From Saccharospirillum impatiens DSM 12546 (GTDB lineage Bacteria; Pseudomonadota; Gammaproteobacteria; Pseudomonadales; Natronospirillaceae): a stretch of 64,000 bases of DNA. The notes under the pieces were generated by a model. That model was not told the origin of the DNA, did no database searches, and saw only the letters and a list, made by a program, of their open reading frames with translations. The stretch is taken from positions 1 to 64,000 of the forward strand of contig NZ_AUIH01000021.1 in assembly GCF_000423605.1 (NCBI RefSeq). Reading direction: 5' to 3'. This document shows, piece by piece, positions 49,276 through 59,548 of this stretch (its first letter is position 1; each line of letters opens with the position of its first letter). The position numbers and the translations under genes were made by a program.

Positions 49276-49674
49276 ATGAAACTCTATAAGCACAGTGGCT
49301 GGCTACTGATCGCGATAGGCGTTCTACACAATACCATTGGCGTGTTGATGGGATGGTCCATTTTGGCCGGCATTGTCGCCGATGGCGGCTGGAACAGCAT
49401 CGAAACAGCCGGGCTAATCGACTTTTCACGCAGCGCTATTCTCTGGTTCCTGGTGACCGGGTTTTTCTGGATGTTGCTTGGCGGGTTGATGCAGGCCTGG
49501 TTGCGCGTTACCACTGAGGCCTTGCCAAAAACGCTGGGATGGGGGCTGACCGCCGCCGGGGGGATCGTGGCCTTTCTGTTACCGGTATCCGGTGCCTGGC
49601 TATTCATTCTGCTGGGCTTACTGGTGGTTTATGGGTCGCCTGAACCCGCACAGCCAGCACCGGCGGCTGTATGA
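49276..49674 (+). CDS. Small membrane protein (DUF6463-like)
   Basis: 132 aa, four helices: WLLIAIGVLHNTIGVLMG, AILWFLVTGFFWMLLGGLM, and LGWGLTAAGGIVAFLLPVSGAW with LFILLGLLVVY. The G.LHN.IG pattern is like DUF6463 proteins. It precedes tetR with a 4-nt overlap. GAGGAG precedes the ATG at 49276. Confidence 0.75.
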   Translation: MKLYKHSGWLLIAIGVLHNTIGVLMGWSILAGIVADGGWNSIETAGLIDFSRSAILWFLVTGFFWMLLGGLMQAWLRVTTEALPKTLGWGLTAAGGIVAFLLPVSGAWLFILLGLLVVYGSPEPAQPAPAAV

Positions 49675-50219
49675 AAATCAGCCGTGAAGACTGGCTCGCC
49701 AGGGGTTTAAAGCTGCTCGCCGTTCATGGCCCGGATGAGATCAAGATTGACCGGCTATGCGCGCACCTAAAGGTGACTAAAGGTTCGTTTTATCACTACT
49801 TTGCGAACCGACAGGCCTTTATTGATGAACTGCTGGCCTTCTGGTTAAAACAAGACACCGAAGACATCATCACATCACTGGCAGATATCGCTGACCCTGG
49901 CGCACGCAGCGATGCACTCAACGCCATTATTCATCAGTCAGACCTGAAACCGGAGATGGCCTTGCGTTCCTGGGGGCGAGAAGAACCCGCAGTGGCTGAG
50001 GCTGTGGCTCTGGTCGATCAACGCCGCCTCGATTACCTGACGCGATTGATCAGCGAGCAAACCGGCTCAACTGATCAGGCCAGTGTGCTTGCCAAACTGG
50101 CTTATGCCCATTTTGTCGGGTGTCAGGTATTGGGCGATCTGGTCAGCCAGGAAGAATGGGTCAGTATGGATCGATTACTCAACGAGATGGTGTTGAACCA
50201 GTTAGGAGGCCGCTCATGA
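49671..50219 (+). CDS. TetR-family regulator
   Basis: 182 aa with the N-terminal HTH (KIDRLCAHLKVTKGSFYHYFANRQAFIDELLAFW). It overlaps the flanking genes by 4 nt each, so the three form an operon. It probably represses it at the palindrome 49231-49253. The inducer is unknown. Confidence 0.88.
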   Translation: MKISREDWLARGLKLLAVHGPDEIKIDRLCAHLKVTKGSFYHYFANRQAFIDELLAFWLKQDTEDIITSLADIADPGARSDALNAIIHQSDLKPEMALRSWGREEPAVAEAVALVDQRRLDYLTRLISEQTGSTDQASVLAKLAYAHFVGCQVLGDLVSQEEWVSMDRLLNEMVLNQLGGRS

Positions 50220-50614
50220 CACTCTGGTTGTTTGCAGCCCTACTGAACAGTGCGGCGAGTCTGACTCACATTGCCATCATTGTCGGGGGGCCAAACTGGT
50301 ATCGCTTTTTCGGTGCCGGTGAAGCAATGGCGACGATGGCAGAGCACAAACATCCGTGGCCTGCGGTGATGACATCGGGCATTGCTGTTGCTTTGATGAT
50401 CGCCGCAGCCTATTGCCTCGCGTTGGGAGAGTACATCCGCCCGCTGCCTTTTATGACATTGATCGGCCTCTTCATTACCGGCGTGTATACGCTTCGCGGG
50501 CTGTTACCGTTACTGGCGATGGGATTTGTGCCCAGCCTCAGAACGTCCTTCATTATCTGGTCGTCCTTGATTTGCGCGGGCGTTGCGCTGATACATGGCT
50601 TGGCGTGGTTATGA
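50216..50614 (+). CDS. Small integral membrane protein
   Basis: 132 aa with four helices (e.g. LFAALLNSAASLTHIAIIVG, VMTSGIAVALMIAAAYCLAL). The segment GPNWYRFFGAGEAMA is distinctive. ATG overlaps the TetR stop. Function is unknown; the operon layout suggests joint work with the first membrane protein. Confidence 0.75.
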   Translation: MTLWLFAALLNSAASLTHIAIIVGGPNWYRFFGAGEAMATMAEHKHPWPAVMTSGIAVALMIAAAYCLALGEYIRPLPFMTLIGLFITGVYTLRGLLPLLAMGFVPSLRTSFIIWSSLICAGVALIHGLAWL

Positions 50615-50675
50615 AGGTGGGAATTCGCCAACATGTAACCCAGGGGTCACCGTTGGCTCTTGAAGCGTTGCCCGT

Positions 50676-51626
50676 TTATCGATCGTTTGCCTGCCAGGCC
50701 TGCCAGGCACTTCGGTAGCGGTCGCCCTGCTCGTCAGCCAGTTGATTGGCCGTTCTGGCGGGTTCAGCGGCGGCGGCATAATTATGCTGACGCATCAGCG
50801 CCCAGGCCAGGTTGTGGTGCGCTGCAGCGCTGTCGGGGTTCAGGCTCAGAGCCGCTTCATAGGCGTGCTCGGCCGCTTCAAAGTTCTGCTGGCGGTATCG
50901 GGCATTACCCAGCCCCATCCAGGCGATCAGTTGCTTTGGCCAGCGCTCCGTGGCTGCCTGGTAAGCCCATGCGGCCGCTTCATACTGTTCGGCTTGCTCA
51001 AGCCCGGCCGTTGCTTCCAGGTAGGCGGAAGGCTCCGGATTCGAAGGGAACTCGCCTGGCCGGTGCATGGTCATCGCCCAATAATCACCACCGCGCCATT
51101 CCAGTTCAAACCGCCTAAAGGTACGACCTAGCCCGGCTGAGGTACCCGAATGCAGTAGCATTTCCTGTTCGGTCAGGTCGTAGCCAACAACAACGGCATA
51201 GTGCCAGACCGGGTAAAAGCCAAAGCCGAGATTTTGAAAAACAAGCACCGGATGGCCAGCATCGACCTGCTCAAGCAAGGTGCTAAAACGGGTGTCGTGC
51301 ACATAGGGAAGCAGGCCCTGGCGACGGGTAGCCGCCAGCATTTCCGCCTGCAAACTGCCCTGACGGGATTCAATAAATACCTGATCGACCAACGCTTCAG
51401 GCTGCACCGCCTTGCCCTGGTTGCTCATCAGCATCGCCAGAGTGGCCGGCCCGCACTGATAGGTTTGCTGGGGAAAAAACGGTACATCCTCCAACAGAAC
51501 CTGATCAGACAAGCCCGTTGTGGCCGAATCGGTGCTTAACTGCTCATACTGTAGGGGCCCGCTGGCACAACCGGTTAAGAAGCCGGCCGCTACCAATAGC
51601 GACCAGCCCACTAGCCTCGGCAACAC
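50676..51626 (-). CDS. PA2778-family C39-like cysteine peptidase, TPR lipoprotein
   Basis: 316 aa. Lipobox FLTGC at C20, then a C39-like peptidase domain with C58 (QQTYQCGPATLAML) and H in PVWHYAVVVGYD. A tetratricopeptide C-terminus follows (AWMGLGNARYRQQNFEAAEHAYEAALSLNPDSAAAHHNLAWALMRQ). It is periplasmic or membrane-anchored. It pairs with the PA2779-like gene 3 nt upstream. The start is GTG at 51626. Confidence 0.88.
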   Translation of the reverse strand: MLPRLVGWSLLVAAGFLTGCASGPLQYEQLSTDSATTGLSDQVLLEDVPFFPQQTYQCGPATLAMLMSNQGKAVQPEALVDQVFIESRQGSLQAEMLAATRRQGLLPYVHDTRFSTLLEQVDAGHPVLVFQNLGFGFYPVWHYAVVVGYDLTEQEMLLHSGTSAGLGRTFRRFELEWRGGDYWAMTMHRPGEFPSNPEPSAYLEATAGLEQAEQYEAAAWAYQAATERWPKQLIAWMGLGNARYRQQNFEAAEHAYEAALSLNPDSAAAHHNLAWALMRQHNYAAAAEPARTANQLADEQGDRYRSAWQAWQANDR

Positions 51627-51629
51627 GGT

Positions 51630-51983
51630 TCAGCGCAATAGAATGATCAGAATGATAACCAGCAGGATCAGGGTGACGCTGCCACCCGCTGGCTCGTCAT
51701 CAATGTGCTGAGACAAATGTTGCAGCTCGGTATCGGTCAGTGCGGCAACGCGGTCTGAGGCCTCATCGGCAGAGATGCCATAGTCGATCAACTTTTGCTG
51801 CACATCCCCACGAGCAATCAGAGAATGCAGGTCATCCCGGGTAAGCCTGCCATTTTGCTCCTGCAACAGGGTTTCGGTCCCCACAATATCGGCTACGGCC
51901 AGATGCGAGCCCAAACTGCCGACCACTAGCGTGGTGACCATTGTCACGACGGTAATCCAGCGAGGAATTCTTTTGGTGTTCAT
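51630..51983 (-). CDS. PA2779-family membrane protein
   Basis: 117 aa: signal/anchor (WITVVTMVTTLVVGSLGSHLAVA), a helical region with LIARGDVQQKLIDYGISADEASDRVAAL, and a C-terminal helix (VTLILLVIILIILLR). This layout is the PA2779 family, always beside PA2778. ATG 51983 has GAAGGAG. Function is unknown. Confidence 0.88.
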   Translation of the reverse strand: MNTKRIPRWITVVTMVTTLVVGSLGSHLAVADIVGTETLLQEQNGRLTRDDLHSLIARGDVQQKLIDYGISADEASDRVAALTDTELQHLSQHIDDEPAGGSVTLILLVIILIILLR

Positions 51984-52180
51984 GAATGACTCCTTCGTAT
52001 TGGCAATATGCCTGCCCGACTCTAGCAGGTTGTCCGCAGACCTTCCTGACTTTTTATACAGAGCCACCACGCATTAAGGTGTCGCGGCGTGACGCTAAAC
52101 CCAAATCCAACAAAGCGTCTCATTCTTTGCTAACCTGCAGTGAAAAATACAGTTTCAACACTCAGGTACCCAAGCCCAGT

Positions 52181-52648
52181 ATGTCAAACTCCGGCAAACC
52201 CTCAAAAAGTTCAAAAAACACAGCGCCCAAAAAAACCAGCCCAGCCCGACGTTTGCGCAGCCTGAAACGCTGGAGCATCAGTCTGGTCGTATTAGCAGCC
52301 CTGGGAGCGGCTCTGTTTTTCTATTCGCAACTGGCCGCCCAGGAGCGAGACCTGAGTGTGATCGGCAACGGCACACCGACGATTGTTCAGGTCATGGATA
52401 CAGGCTGTCGGTTGTGTCAGCAGCTGCAACGAAATTCCAAATCCGCTCTGCGCCCTTTCAACGACGATGTTCAATGGCGTGTTGCCAACATAGACACGGT
52501 TGAAGGCCTGGCATTTGCCCGTCGGCAAGGGGTTGAGCACGTGACGCTGGTCTTGTTCGACAGCCGCGGACGGCGCGTCCGGGTTATATCCGGTGTTAGC
52601 AGCAGCGAGACACTTAGCCCCATATTTGAAGACCTGGCTTCCCGATAA
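52181..52648 (+). CDS. Membrane-anchored thioredoxin-like protein
   Basis: 155 aa. A basic, Ser/Lys-rich N-terminus is followed by a single helix (ISLVVLAALGAALFFYSQLA), then a periplasmic thioredoxin-like domain with CRLC (QVMDTGCRLCQQL). DVQWRVANIDTVEGLAFARRQGVEHVTLVLFDSRG continues the fold. Reductant or assembly factor (inference). Start at 52181 excludes 65 non-conserved upstream residues. Divergent from PA2779. Confidence 0.68.
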   Translation: MSNSGKPSKSSKNTAPKKTSPARRLRSLKRWSISLVVLAALGAALFFYSQLAAQERDLSVIGNGTPTIVQVMDTGCRLCQQLQRNSKSALRPFNDDVQWRVANIDTVEGLAFARRQGVEHVTLVLFDSRGRRVRVISGVSSSETLSPIFEDLASR

Positions 52649-52733
52649 GACAGCCGTCGTTAAGTTTTGTAACCACAGCGGGGCCAGCCAACAACGTTCG
52701 CACCTGGCCACCCGTGGCCTTTAGGCGGTAGCT

Positions 52734-52964
52734 TCAGCTGTATCGCTCAAGCGTCTCATCCCGGGCCAGGGTCTCGGTCTGCTCTGCGAAAGAGTAGCAA
52801 CCCGGTTTCTGATCAATAAATATCTGGAGATAAAAGGCCCAGTCGGCTGGCCCCGGCTGAAAAAGGAGTACGAGGTGCCGTTTGGGTTTAAACACTGACG
52901 AAACCAAAACCGAACGAAGCAACCCTTTACCGTCTACAACGGGAATGTGTGTCCAATCAGACAA
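52734..52964 (-). CDS. Possible small hypothetical protein (76 aa)
   Basis: The frame runs from TTG to TGA and encodes an acceptable amino-acid mix (KRHLVLLFQPGPADWAFYLQ). No ribosome-binding site is visible and I do not recognise it. It may be spurious. Confidence 0.3.
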   Translation of the reverse strand: MSDWTHIPVVDGKGLLRSVLVSSVFKPKRHLVLLFQPGPADWAFYLQIFIDQKPGCYSFAEQTETLARDETLERYS

Positions 52965-52966
52965 AC

Positions 52967-53122
52967 ACTGTCGTTAAAGTGGACGGTATGAAGGAAAGTT
53001 CATTAAAGGGCTTATACGTGACGGGCAATCTATCGAACCCGATGCAAAACGGCACCTTCGCCATAGCTTCGGGAACCATGGCAGGCATTGCCGCTCACCG
53101 GTCGTTGGTATTTGACGAGTAA
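52967..53122 (+). pseudogene. Remnant of a thioredoxin-reductase-like flavoprotein, C-terminal end
   Basis: The frame NTVVKVDGMKESSLKGLYVT then GNLSNPMQNGTFAIASGTMA and an IAAHRSLVFDE end is the C-terminal FAD-binding segment of TrxB/GliT-like oxidoreductases (VDG.K.TS..GLY..G). The rest of the enzyme is missing upstream, so this is a decayed gene. Confidence 0.55.
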
Positions 53123-53252
53123 GTAGAATCAAACATCCTTTCCTCATTAAGAAATGGGTAGTTCTTCCCAGGAATGACTCACCTCAATTTTGTGCAATAC
53201 CCTGACTCACCGCCATAGCAGACTGCGGCCATTGCCAACCAGGAGACTAGCA

Positions 53253-53846
53253 ATGAGCCTTTCCATGATTCTGCCAATGTCGGCGTTTGCTCTGGCCGCG
53301 TCCATTTCACCAGGACCGGTCAATCTGGTGTGTCTGACCAGCGGCACCCGCTACCCGCTCAGGCGGGGGCTGGTGTTCGTCACCGGTGCCACCCTGGGGT
53401 TTATTGCGCTGTTTATCGCCGTGGGGCTGGGGCTCTATTCGATGCTGGCGATCGTTCCCGGGTTACAGGAAGCGTTGCGATGGGCGGGTATCGCCTTCCT
53501 GCTCTACCTGAGTTTGCGACTGTTCCGGGACGATGGGCGGCTGCCGGAGAGCGCTAACAACCAAGCGCCTGGCTTTATGACGGGGGCGTTGATGCAGTGG
53601 TTAAACCCCAAGGCCTGGCTGGCCTCGGCCTCAGGTATCGGGGCTTATACCAGCGGTGACGAACTGCACCAGATTCTCCTCTTCGCCCTGCTTTATTTGC
53701 CGATTTGCTGGTTATCGCTGGGGAGCTGGGTTTACGCCGGTGCCTTTCTGCGCCGTTGCGTTCATCGCCCTGCAGTACTGATTGGCATCAACCGAACGTT
53801 GGCGATATTACTTGCCGCCAGCTGCATCTACCTGCTGGTTGAGTGA
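53253..53846 (+). CDS. LysE/RhtB-family amino acid exporter
   Basis: 197 aa with six helices. The N-terminal SISPGPVNLVCLTSGTRYPLRRG and the internal MQWLNPKAWLASASGIGAY are family signatures. It exports amino acids or related compounds. The last 39 nt overlap the convergent AraC gene. Confidence 0.88.
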   Translation: MSLSMILPMSAFALAASISPGPVNLVCLTSGTRYPLRRGLVFVTGATLGFIALFIAVGLGLYSMLAIVPGLQEALRWAGIAFLLYLSLRLFRDDGRLPESANNQAPGFMTGALMQWLNPKAWLASASGIGAYTSGDELHQILLFALLYLPICWLSLGSWVYAGAFLRRCVHRPAVLIGINRTLAILLAASCIYLLVE

Positions 53847-54665
53847 AATCTGGCGATACTGGTTCGGGGTAGCAGCGACCAGTCGCTTGAAAGTGCGTTG
53901 GAAATGCGGCTGATCGTTAAAGCCGGCGTTCAGTGCGGCTTCGGCGATGGGGGTTCCACCTTTCAATTCGTGCTGACCCAGTTGAATCCGGCGATTGATC
54001 AGATAGGCATGGGGCGTTAACCCTAGGTGCTGTTTGAAGGCACGGATTAAGTGGCCAGGGCTGTAACCCGAGCGACCGCACAGATCATCGAGTGAAATCT
54101 CTTCCACCGCGTGATCGTCCAGGTAGGCGGCCAGTTCCCGAAGGGGGGCTGGTGCCGTTGGTAGAGGCAGGGCCGGTTGACCGGCCAACTCATGCATCAA
54201 CGCCGATAGGTACTCAACCACTTCCGTCTGTTTATCCAGCAGGGCACGCTCCGGATTCAGCAAGCAATTGGCCATTCGACAATAGCCTTCATACCAGACG
54301 GCGTCCGCAATAACCGGAGTGCGAATGTCTTGCCAGCGCGGCGTTTCGAGCAACCCGGCTGCGTATCGCAACTGCGTCAGCCAGTCGGCATCCACATACA
54401 GCATAAGGTAAGCCCAGGGTTTGTCTTCGATGGGATTGCAGGCATGCACCCACTCCGGATTCATCAGCACCAGGTTCCCGGCGCTAATGTGGTAACGATC
54501 ATCGCGGTAATGAAACGTGCTCTCACCCGCCGTGATGGCACCCAGTGACCACTGAGTATGACTGTGCGGCGCATAACACACCTCGCGGCCATCATCGACC
54601 TTGCGCAATTCCACGTGGGGCATGCGTGAATCTCGCCAGAACAGAGGTTGGTTTGGATGTGTCAT
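53808..54665 (-). CDS. AraC-family regulator
   Basis: 285 aa. N-terminal cupin-like sensing domain (YAPHSHTQWSLGAITAGEST), C-terminal double HTH (ISLDDLCGRSGYSPGHLIRAFKQHLGLTPHAYLINRRIQLG and FNDQPHFQRTFKRLVAATPNQYR). Likely controls the overlapping exporter gene. Confidence 0.9.
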   Translation of the reverse strand: MTHPNQPLFWRDSRMPHVELRKVDDGREVCYAPHSHTQWSLGAITAGESTFHYRDDRYHISAGNLVLMNPEWVHACNPIEDKPWAYLMLYVDADWLTQLRYAAGLLETPRWQDIRTPVIADAVWYEGYCRMANCLLNPERALLDKQTEVVEYLSALMHELAGQPALPLPTAPAPLRELAAYLDDHAVEEISLDDLCGRSGYSPGHLIRAFKQHLGLTPHAYLINRRIQLGQHELKGGTPIAEAALNAGFNDQPHFQRTFKRLVAATPNQYRQISLNQQVDAAGGK

Positions 54666-54923
54666 GGGCTGATTTACTCTGAGTTAATTATCGAGAACGT
54701 CTTCGGCTCGCTTTAAGACAATAGCAACCCCATTCCAGAACGGGCAAGCAGACCGTCGGATAAACGCCCTAAGACCCGCCATTTAAATGCAACCTGAGAG
54801 GTTTCGTATTCTCCCGAACGATAATGGCCTTGTGGCAGATAATTATAGAGAAGCCTCTGAGACACCTTCGATTCATTTTTCAGTTATCCTGAACGTTCTT
54901 CCGTTTAGCCACAGGAGCCTCGC

Positions 54924-55340
54924 ATGATCACCGGTATCAACCACGTAACTCTGGCCGTCAGCGACCTTGAACGGTCGTTCGATTTTTACGTGACGGTCGT
55001 GGGGTTACAACCGGTCGCGAAGTGGGCCAGAGGCGCTTACCTTGAAGCGGGTAAAGACTGGATCTGCCTGTCGCTCGACGCCCAAACCCAGCCCGGCCCA
55101 AGCGCTGACTATACGCACCTGGCCTTCTCGGTTGACCCGGTGGCCTTTGAAACGTGCGCAGACGCCATTTGCCAGCACAACGCCACTACCTGGAAAGACA
55201 ACAAAAGCGAAGGCGATTCGCTCTATTTTCTGGACCCGGACGGGCACAAGCTGGAAATTCACAGTGGCGATCTGGCCAGTCGCCTGGCGGCGTTGAAAGC
55301 GCAACCGTACGATGGACTTGAACTCTATGCTCAGGAATAA
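54924..55340 (+). CDS. fosA: FosA-type fosfomycin thiol transferase
   Basis: 138 aa VOC-fold enzyme that inactivates fosfomycin by glutathione addition. Metal ligands are H7 (GINHVTL), H65 (DYTHLAF) and E111 (GHKLEIH), with catalytic T9. The potassium-loop motif KSEGDSLYFLDPDGH is present. Overall resemblance to FosA is strong, including CLS and the DYTH motif. It is chromosomal, with no mobile element near it. Confidence 0.88.
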   Translation: MITGINHVTLAVSDLERSFDFYVTVVGLQPVAKWARGAYLEAGKDWICLSLDAQTQPGPSADYTHLAFSVDPVAFETCADAICQHNATTWKDNKSEGDSLYFLDPDGHKLEIHSGDLASRLAALKAQPYDGLELYAQE

Positions 55341-55349
55341 GGCGATTGA

Positions 55350-57938
55350 ATGACGGATCACTCCAGGGTTTCCACCGGCCTAAGCCAACTCGACCGTCTG
55401 CTCGATGACCTGCGCATTGGCGACAACGTCGTCTGGCGGGTCAGCGACCTCGATGATTACCGGCGTTTGGTCACGCTTTTTGCCGAAGCCGCCGTAACGC
55501 AACAGCGTGACATCATCTACGTGCGTTTTGGGCAACAAGCGCCGCTGCTTGAGGCCGGCCCCGGTGTCCGGGTGGTGTCTGTCGAGGCGGAAGGCGGCTT
55601 CGAGTCGTTTACCCAACGCGTCTGGCAGTTGATTACCGATTATGGCCCCGGAGCGTTTTATGTGTTCGACAGCCTCTCGGAACTGCTGGACGCCTGGGCC
55701 ACCGACACCATGGTGGGTCACTTTTTTCAGGTGGTGTGTCCTTACCTCTATGAACTGGACACCGTTGCCTATTTCGCCCTGAATGCCCGGCGCCACTCTC
55801 GCGCAACCGTAGCCCGCATCCGCGAGACAACCCAGGTACTGGTCGATATCCACCATCACGAATCGTCCCGCCAACTGCAGCCGGTGAAAGTCTGGCACCG
55901 CCACCGCCCGACCCTGTTTCTACCCCACCTCTGGCACGCAGACGACCGCTTCGAACCCGTACGGGACAGCGCCTCAGCCACGGCGCTTCAGGCCGAGATA
56001 GCGCAACACCATAACGCAGACAGTCAACGCCTCGCGCTGGACTACTGGGACACGCTCTTTGTTCAGGCCGAGCGCCTCGTGGCCGACGCCGGGGAGGACG
56101 ACACCCTCAAAGAACGCATTCTGACCGTACTGATCGCGCGTCAGCCCCGCATGCTATCGCTGGCGCGAGCGTACCTCTCTCTGGCCGATCTGGTCCGCAT
56201 TCGTCAGCGGTTGATTGGCAGCGGTTTCATTGGTGGCAAGGCCGTGGGCATGGTGCTCGCCCGGGCGATACTGGCCCGGGAAGAACCCGAACTGACCGCC
56301 AACAGCCTCGACCCTCACGACTCCTGGTACCTGGGCGCCGATGTGTTTTATTCGTTTCTGGTGCACAACAACTGCTGGCCGCACATCATGCAACAGCGCA
56401 CCTCTGCTGGGGTCTGCCGGGATGCACCCGCCTTGCGTACAGGCATTGTGCAGGGCAACTTTCCGGCCGAGATTCGTCAGGAGCTGGAACGGCTGCTCGA
56501 CTATTACGGCCAATACCCGATCATGGTTCGCTCCAGCAGCGTGCTGGAAGACGGGTTCGGCAACGCCTTTGCCGGCAAATACGAGAGCGTGTTTCTGGTT
56601 AACCAGGGCAGCCCGGACGACCGGCTGGCGGCGCTCGAACAGGCCATTCTTACCGTCTATGCGTCAGCCTTCAGTGATGAAGCTCTGCATTACCGGGAGC
56701 AACGGGGCCTGCTCGACCAGGAAGAGTCGATGGCCTTGCTGATTCAGCGCGTCAACGGCTGTTATCACGATCACTACTACTTGCCCGATGCCGCCGGTGT
56801 CGCGGTGTCGCGCAACGCCTACGTCTGGGATGACAGCATGGACCCGGGCGCCGGCATGGTTCGCCTGGTGATGGGATTGGGTACCCGGGCGGTAGATCGC
56901 ATCAGCGGTGACCACGCCGCCATGATCGCCCTGGATCAGCCCACCAAACAACCCTACCGTAGCCGGGAAGAACGCTACCAGCATTCACAACATCAGGTGG
57001 ATGTACTGGATATCACCGGCGCTGGCCTGACTACCGTGCCGTTACAGCGACTTGCAGCAGAGACCACCGACCTGCCGTTTGATCACCTGGCCGAGGATGA
57101 CCGTGAAGCCAGTAAACGCGCCCGGGAACTGGGCCTGAACAGCCCCGTCTGGCGTCTGACCTTTCAGGCATTGTTAAACCAGACCCGGTTTACCACTCAC
57201 CTGCAACGCTGTCTGCACCGGCTTGAACAGGCCTACGGTCAGCCGGTGGATACCGAGTTCACGCTCAGACTGGACGATCAGGGCGCCCCCCACATCAACC
57301 TGGTGCAGTGTCGCCCGCTGGGTACCCTGGGCGCCAACCGACCGGTCGACTGGCCGCGTTCGGTGCCCGACAAACAGGTCCTGTTTCAAACCCGGGGTCA
57401 TTTTATGGGCGGTACCATGGACTGGACGTTCAACCGGGTTATCTGGGTGAATGCAGAGGCCTATGCACCGCTCACTCAATCGCAGAAGCAGTCGGTGGCC
57501 CGCCTGATCGGAGACTGGAACCGACATCTCGAACCCAACGACCGGGTGCTGTTGATCGGGCCTGGCCGCTGGGGTGCGAGCAGCCCGGAGCTGGGTGTGC
57601 CCGTGCGTTTCTCGGATATCCACCGGGTGACGGTTCTGGTTGAAGTCGCAGACCTTGGGCGCGGCCTGGTACCCGAGCTGTCTTATGGCTCGCATTTTTT
57701 TATGGATCTGGTGGAAAACCAGACGGGCTATGTCGCGCTGTTTCCGCACCAGTCAGACCAACGGGTCCAACTGGAGCTGCTGGCTGACTGCCCCACCCTG
57801 GATCACCCGGACGACAGCGAAGCGGCGCAGGATGACGCCGTGGCCCGGTGCCTGCGCGTCATTGATGCCGATGCAACGCCGCTGCGCCTGATCTCGGACG
57901 TGGTCACCCAACGCAGCTTGTGCTGGTGGCCGGGATGA
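55350..57938 (+). CDS. KaiC-like / PEP-pyruvate-binding (PPDK N-terminal) fusion
   Basis: 862 aa. The N-terminal ~210 residues resemble a KaiC/RadA fold (GLSQLDRLLDDLRIGDNVVWRV...) but no Walker A is seen. Residues ~290-640 are a pyruvate-phosphate-dikinase/PEP-synthase ATP-binding domain (GSGFIGGKAVGMVLARAIL, MVRSSSVLEDGFGNAFAGKYESVFL). The rest (QCRPLG and GRWGASSPELGVPV) is not recognised. No phosphohistidine or PEP domain is seen, so it is not a full PEP synthase. It follows fosA by 9 nt. Confidence 0.8.
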   Translation: MTDHSRVSTGLSQLDRLLDDLRIGDNVVWRVSDLDDYRRLVTLFAEAAVTQQRDIIYVRFGQQAPLLEAGPGVRVVSVEAEGGFESFTQRVWQLITDYGPGAFYVFDSLSELLDAWATDTMVGHFFQVVCPYLYELDTVAYFALNARRHSRATVARIRETTQVLVDIHHHESSRQLQPVKVWHRHRPTLFLPHLWHADDRFEPVRDSASATALQAEIAQHHNADSQRLALDYWDTLFVQAERLVADAGEDDTLKERILTVLIARQPRMLSLARAYLSLADLVRIRQRLIGSGFIGGKAVGMVLARAILAREEPELTANSLDPHDSWYLGADVFYSFLVHNNCWPHIMQQRTSAGVCRDAPALRTGIVQGNFPAEIRQELERLLDYYGQYPIMVRSSSVLEDGFGNAFAGKYESVFLVNQGSPDDRLAALEQAILTVYASAFSDEALHYREQRGLLDQEESMALLIQRVNGCYHDHYYLPDAAGVAVSRNAYVWDDSMDPGAGMVRLVMGLGTRAVDRISGDHAAMIALDQPTKQPYRSREERYQHSQHQVDVLDITGAGLTTVPLQRLAAETTDLPFDHLAEDDREASKRARELGLNSPVWRLTFQALLNQTRFTTHLQRCLHRLEQAYGQPVDTEFTLRLDDQGAPHINLVQCRPLGTLGANRPVDWPRSVPDKQVLFQTRGHFMGGTMDWTFNRVIWVNAEAYAPLTQSQKQSVARLIGDWNRHLEPNDRVLLIGPGRWGASSPELGVPVRFSDIHRVTVLVEVADLGRGLVPELSYGSHFFMDLVENQTGYVALFPHQSDQRVQLELLADCPTLDHPDDSEAAQDDAVARCLRVIDADATPLRLISDVVTQRSLCWWPG

Positions 57939-57942
57939 CGGG

Positions 57943-59331
<1,389 letters not shown>

Positions 59332-59548
59332 TCATTTGGCCATCGGTCGTCGATACGATGAATTCCAATCGTACGGCGTAGAATAACGCAAAGTGATACA
59401 CAACGGCGAAACGCACTTTCCCGTGCGGACCTGGCCAGCCGCCTCTCATAATCTGCAATACCCTCTTGGCAAAGATGACCTTGATCACGGGGCGTGCAGC
59501 GCCTAGCGTAACGGGCCTTAACACTATTTCACAACAGCGGAAATCGGC

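Larger units (their letters stand above)
52649..53252. other. Low-content region of about 600 bp
   Basis: It holds a doubtful small minus-strand frame (52734-52964) and a remnant of an FAD oxidoreductase (52967-53122). Otherwise no support for genes. Confidence 0.5.
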
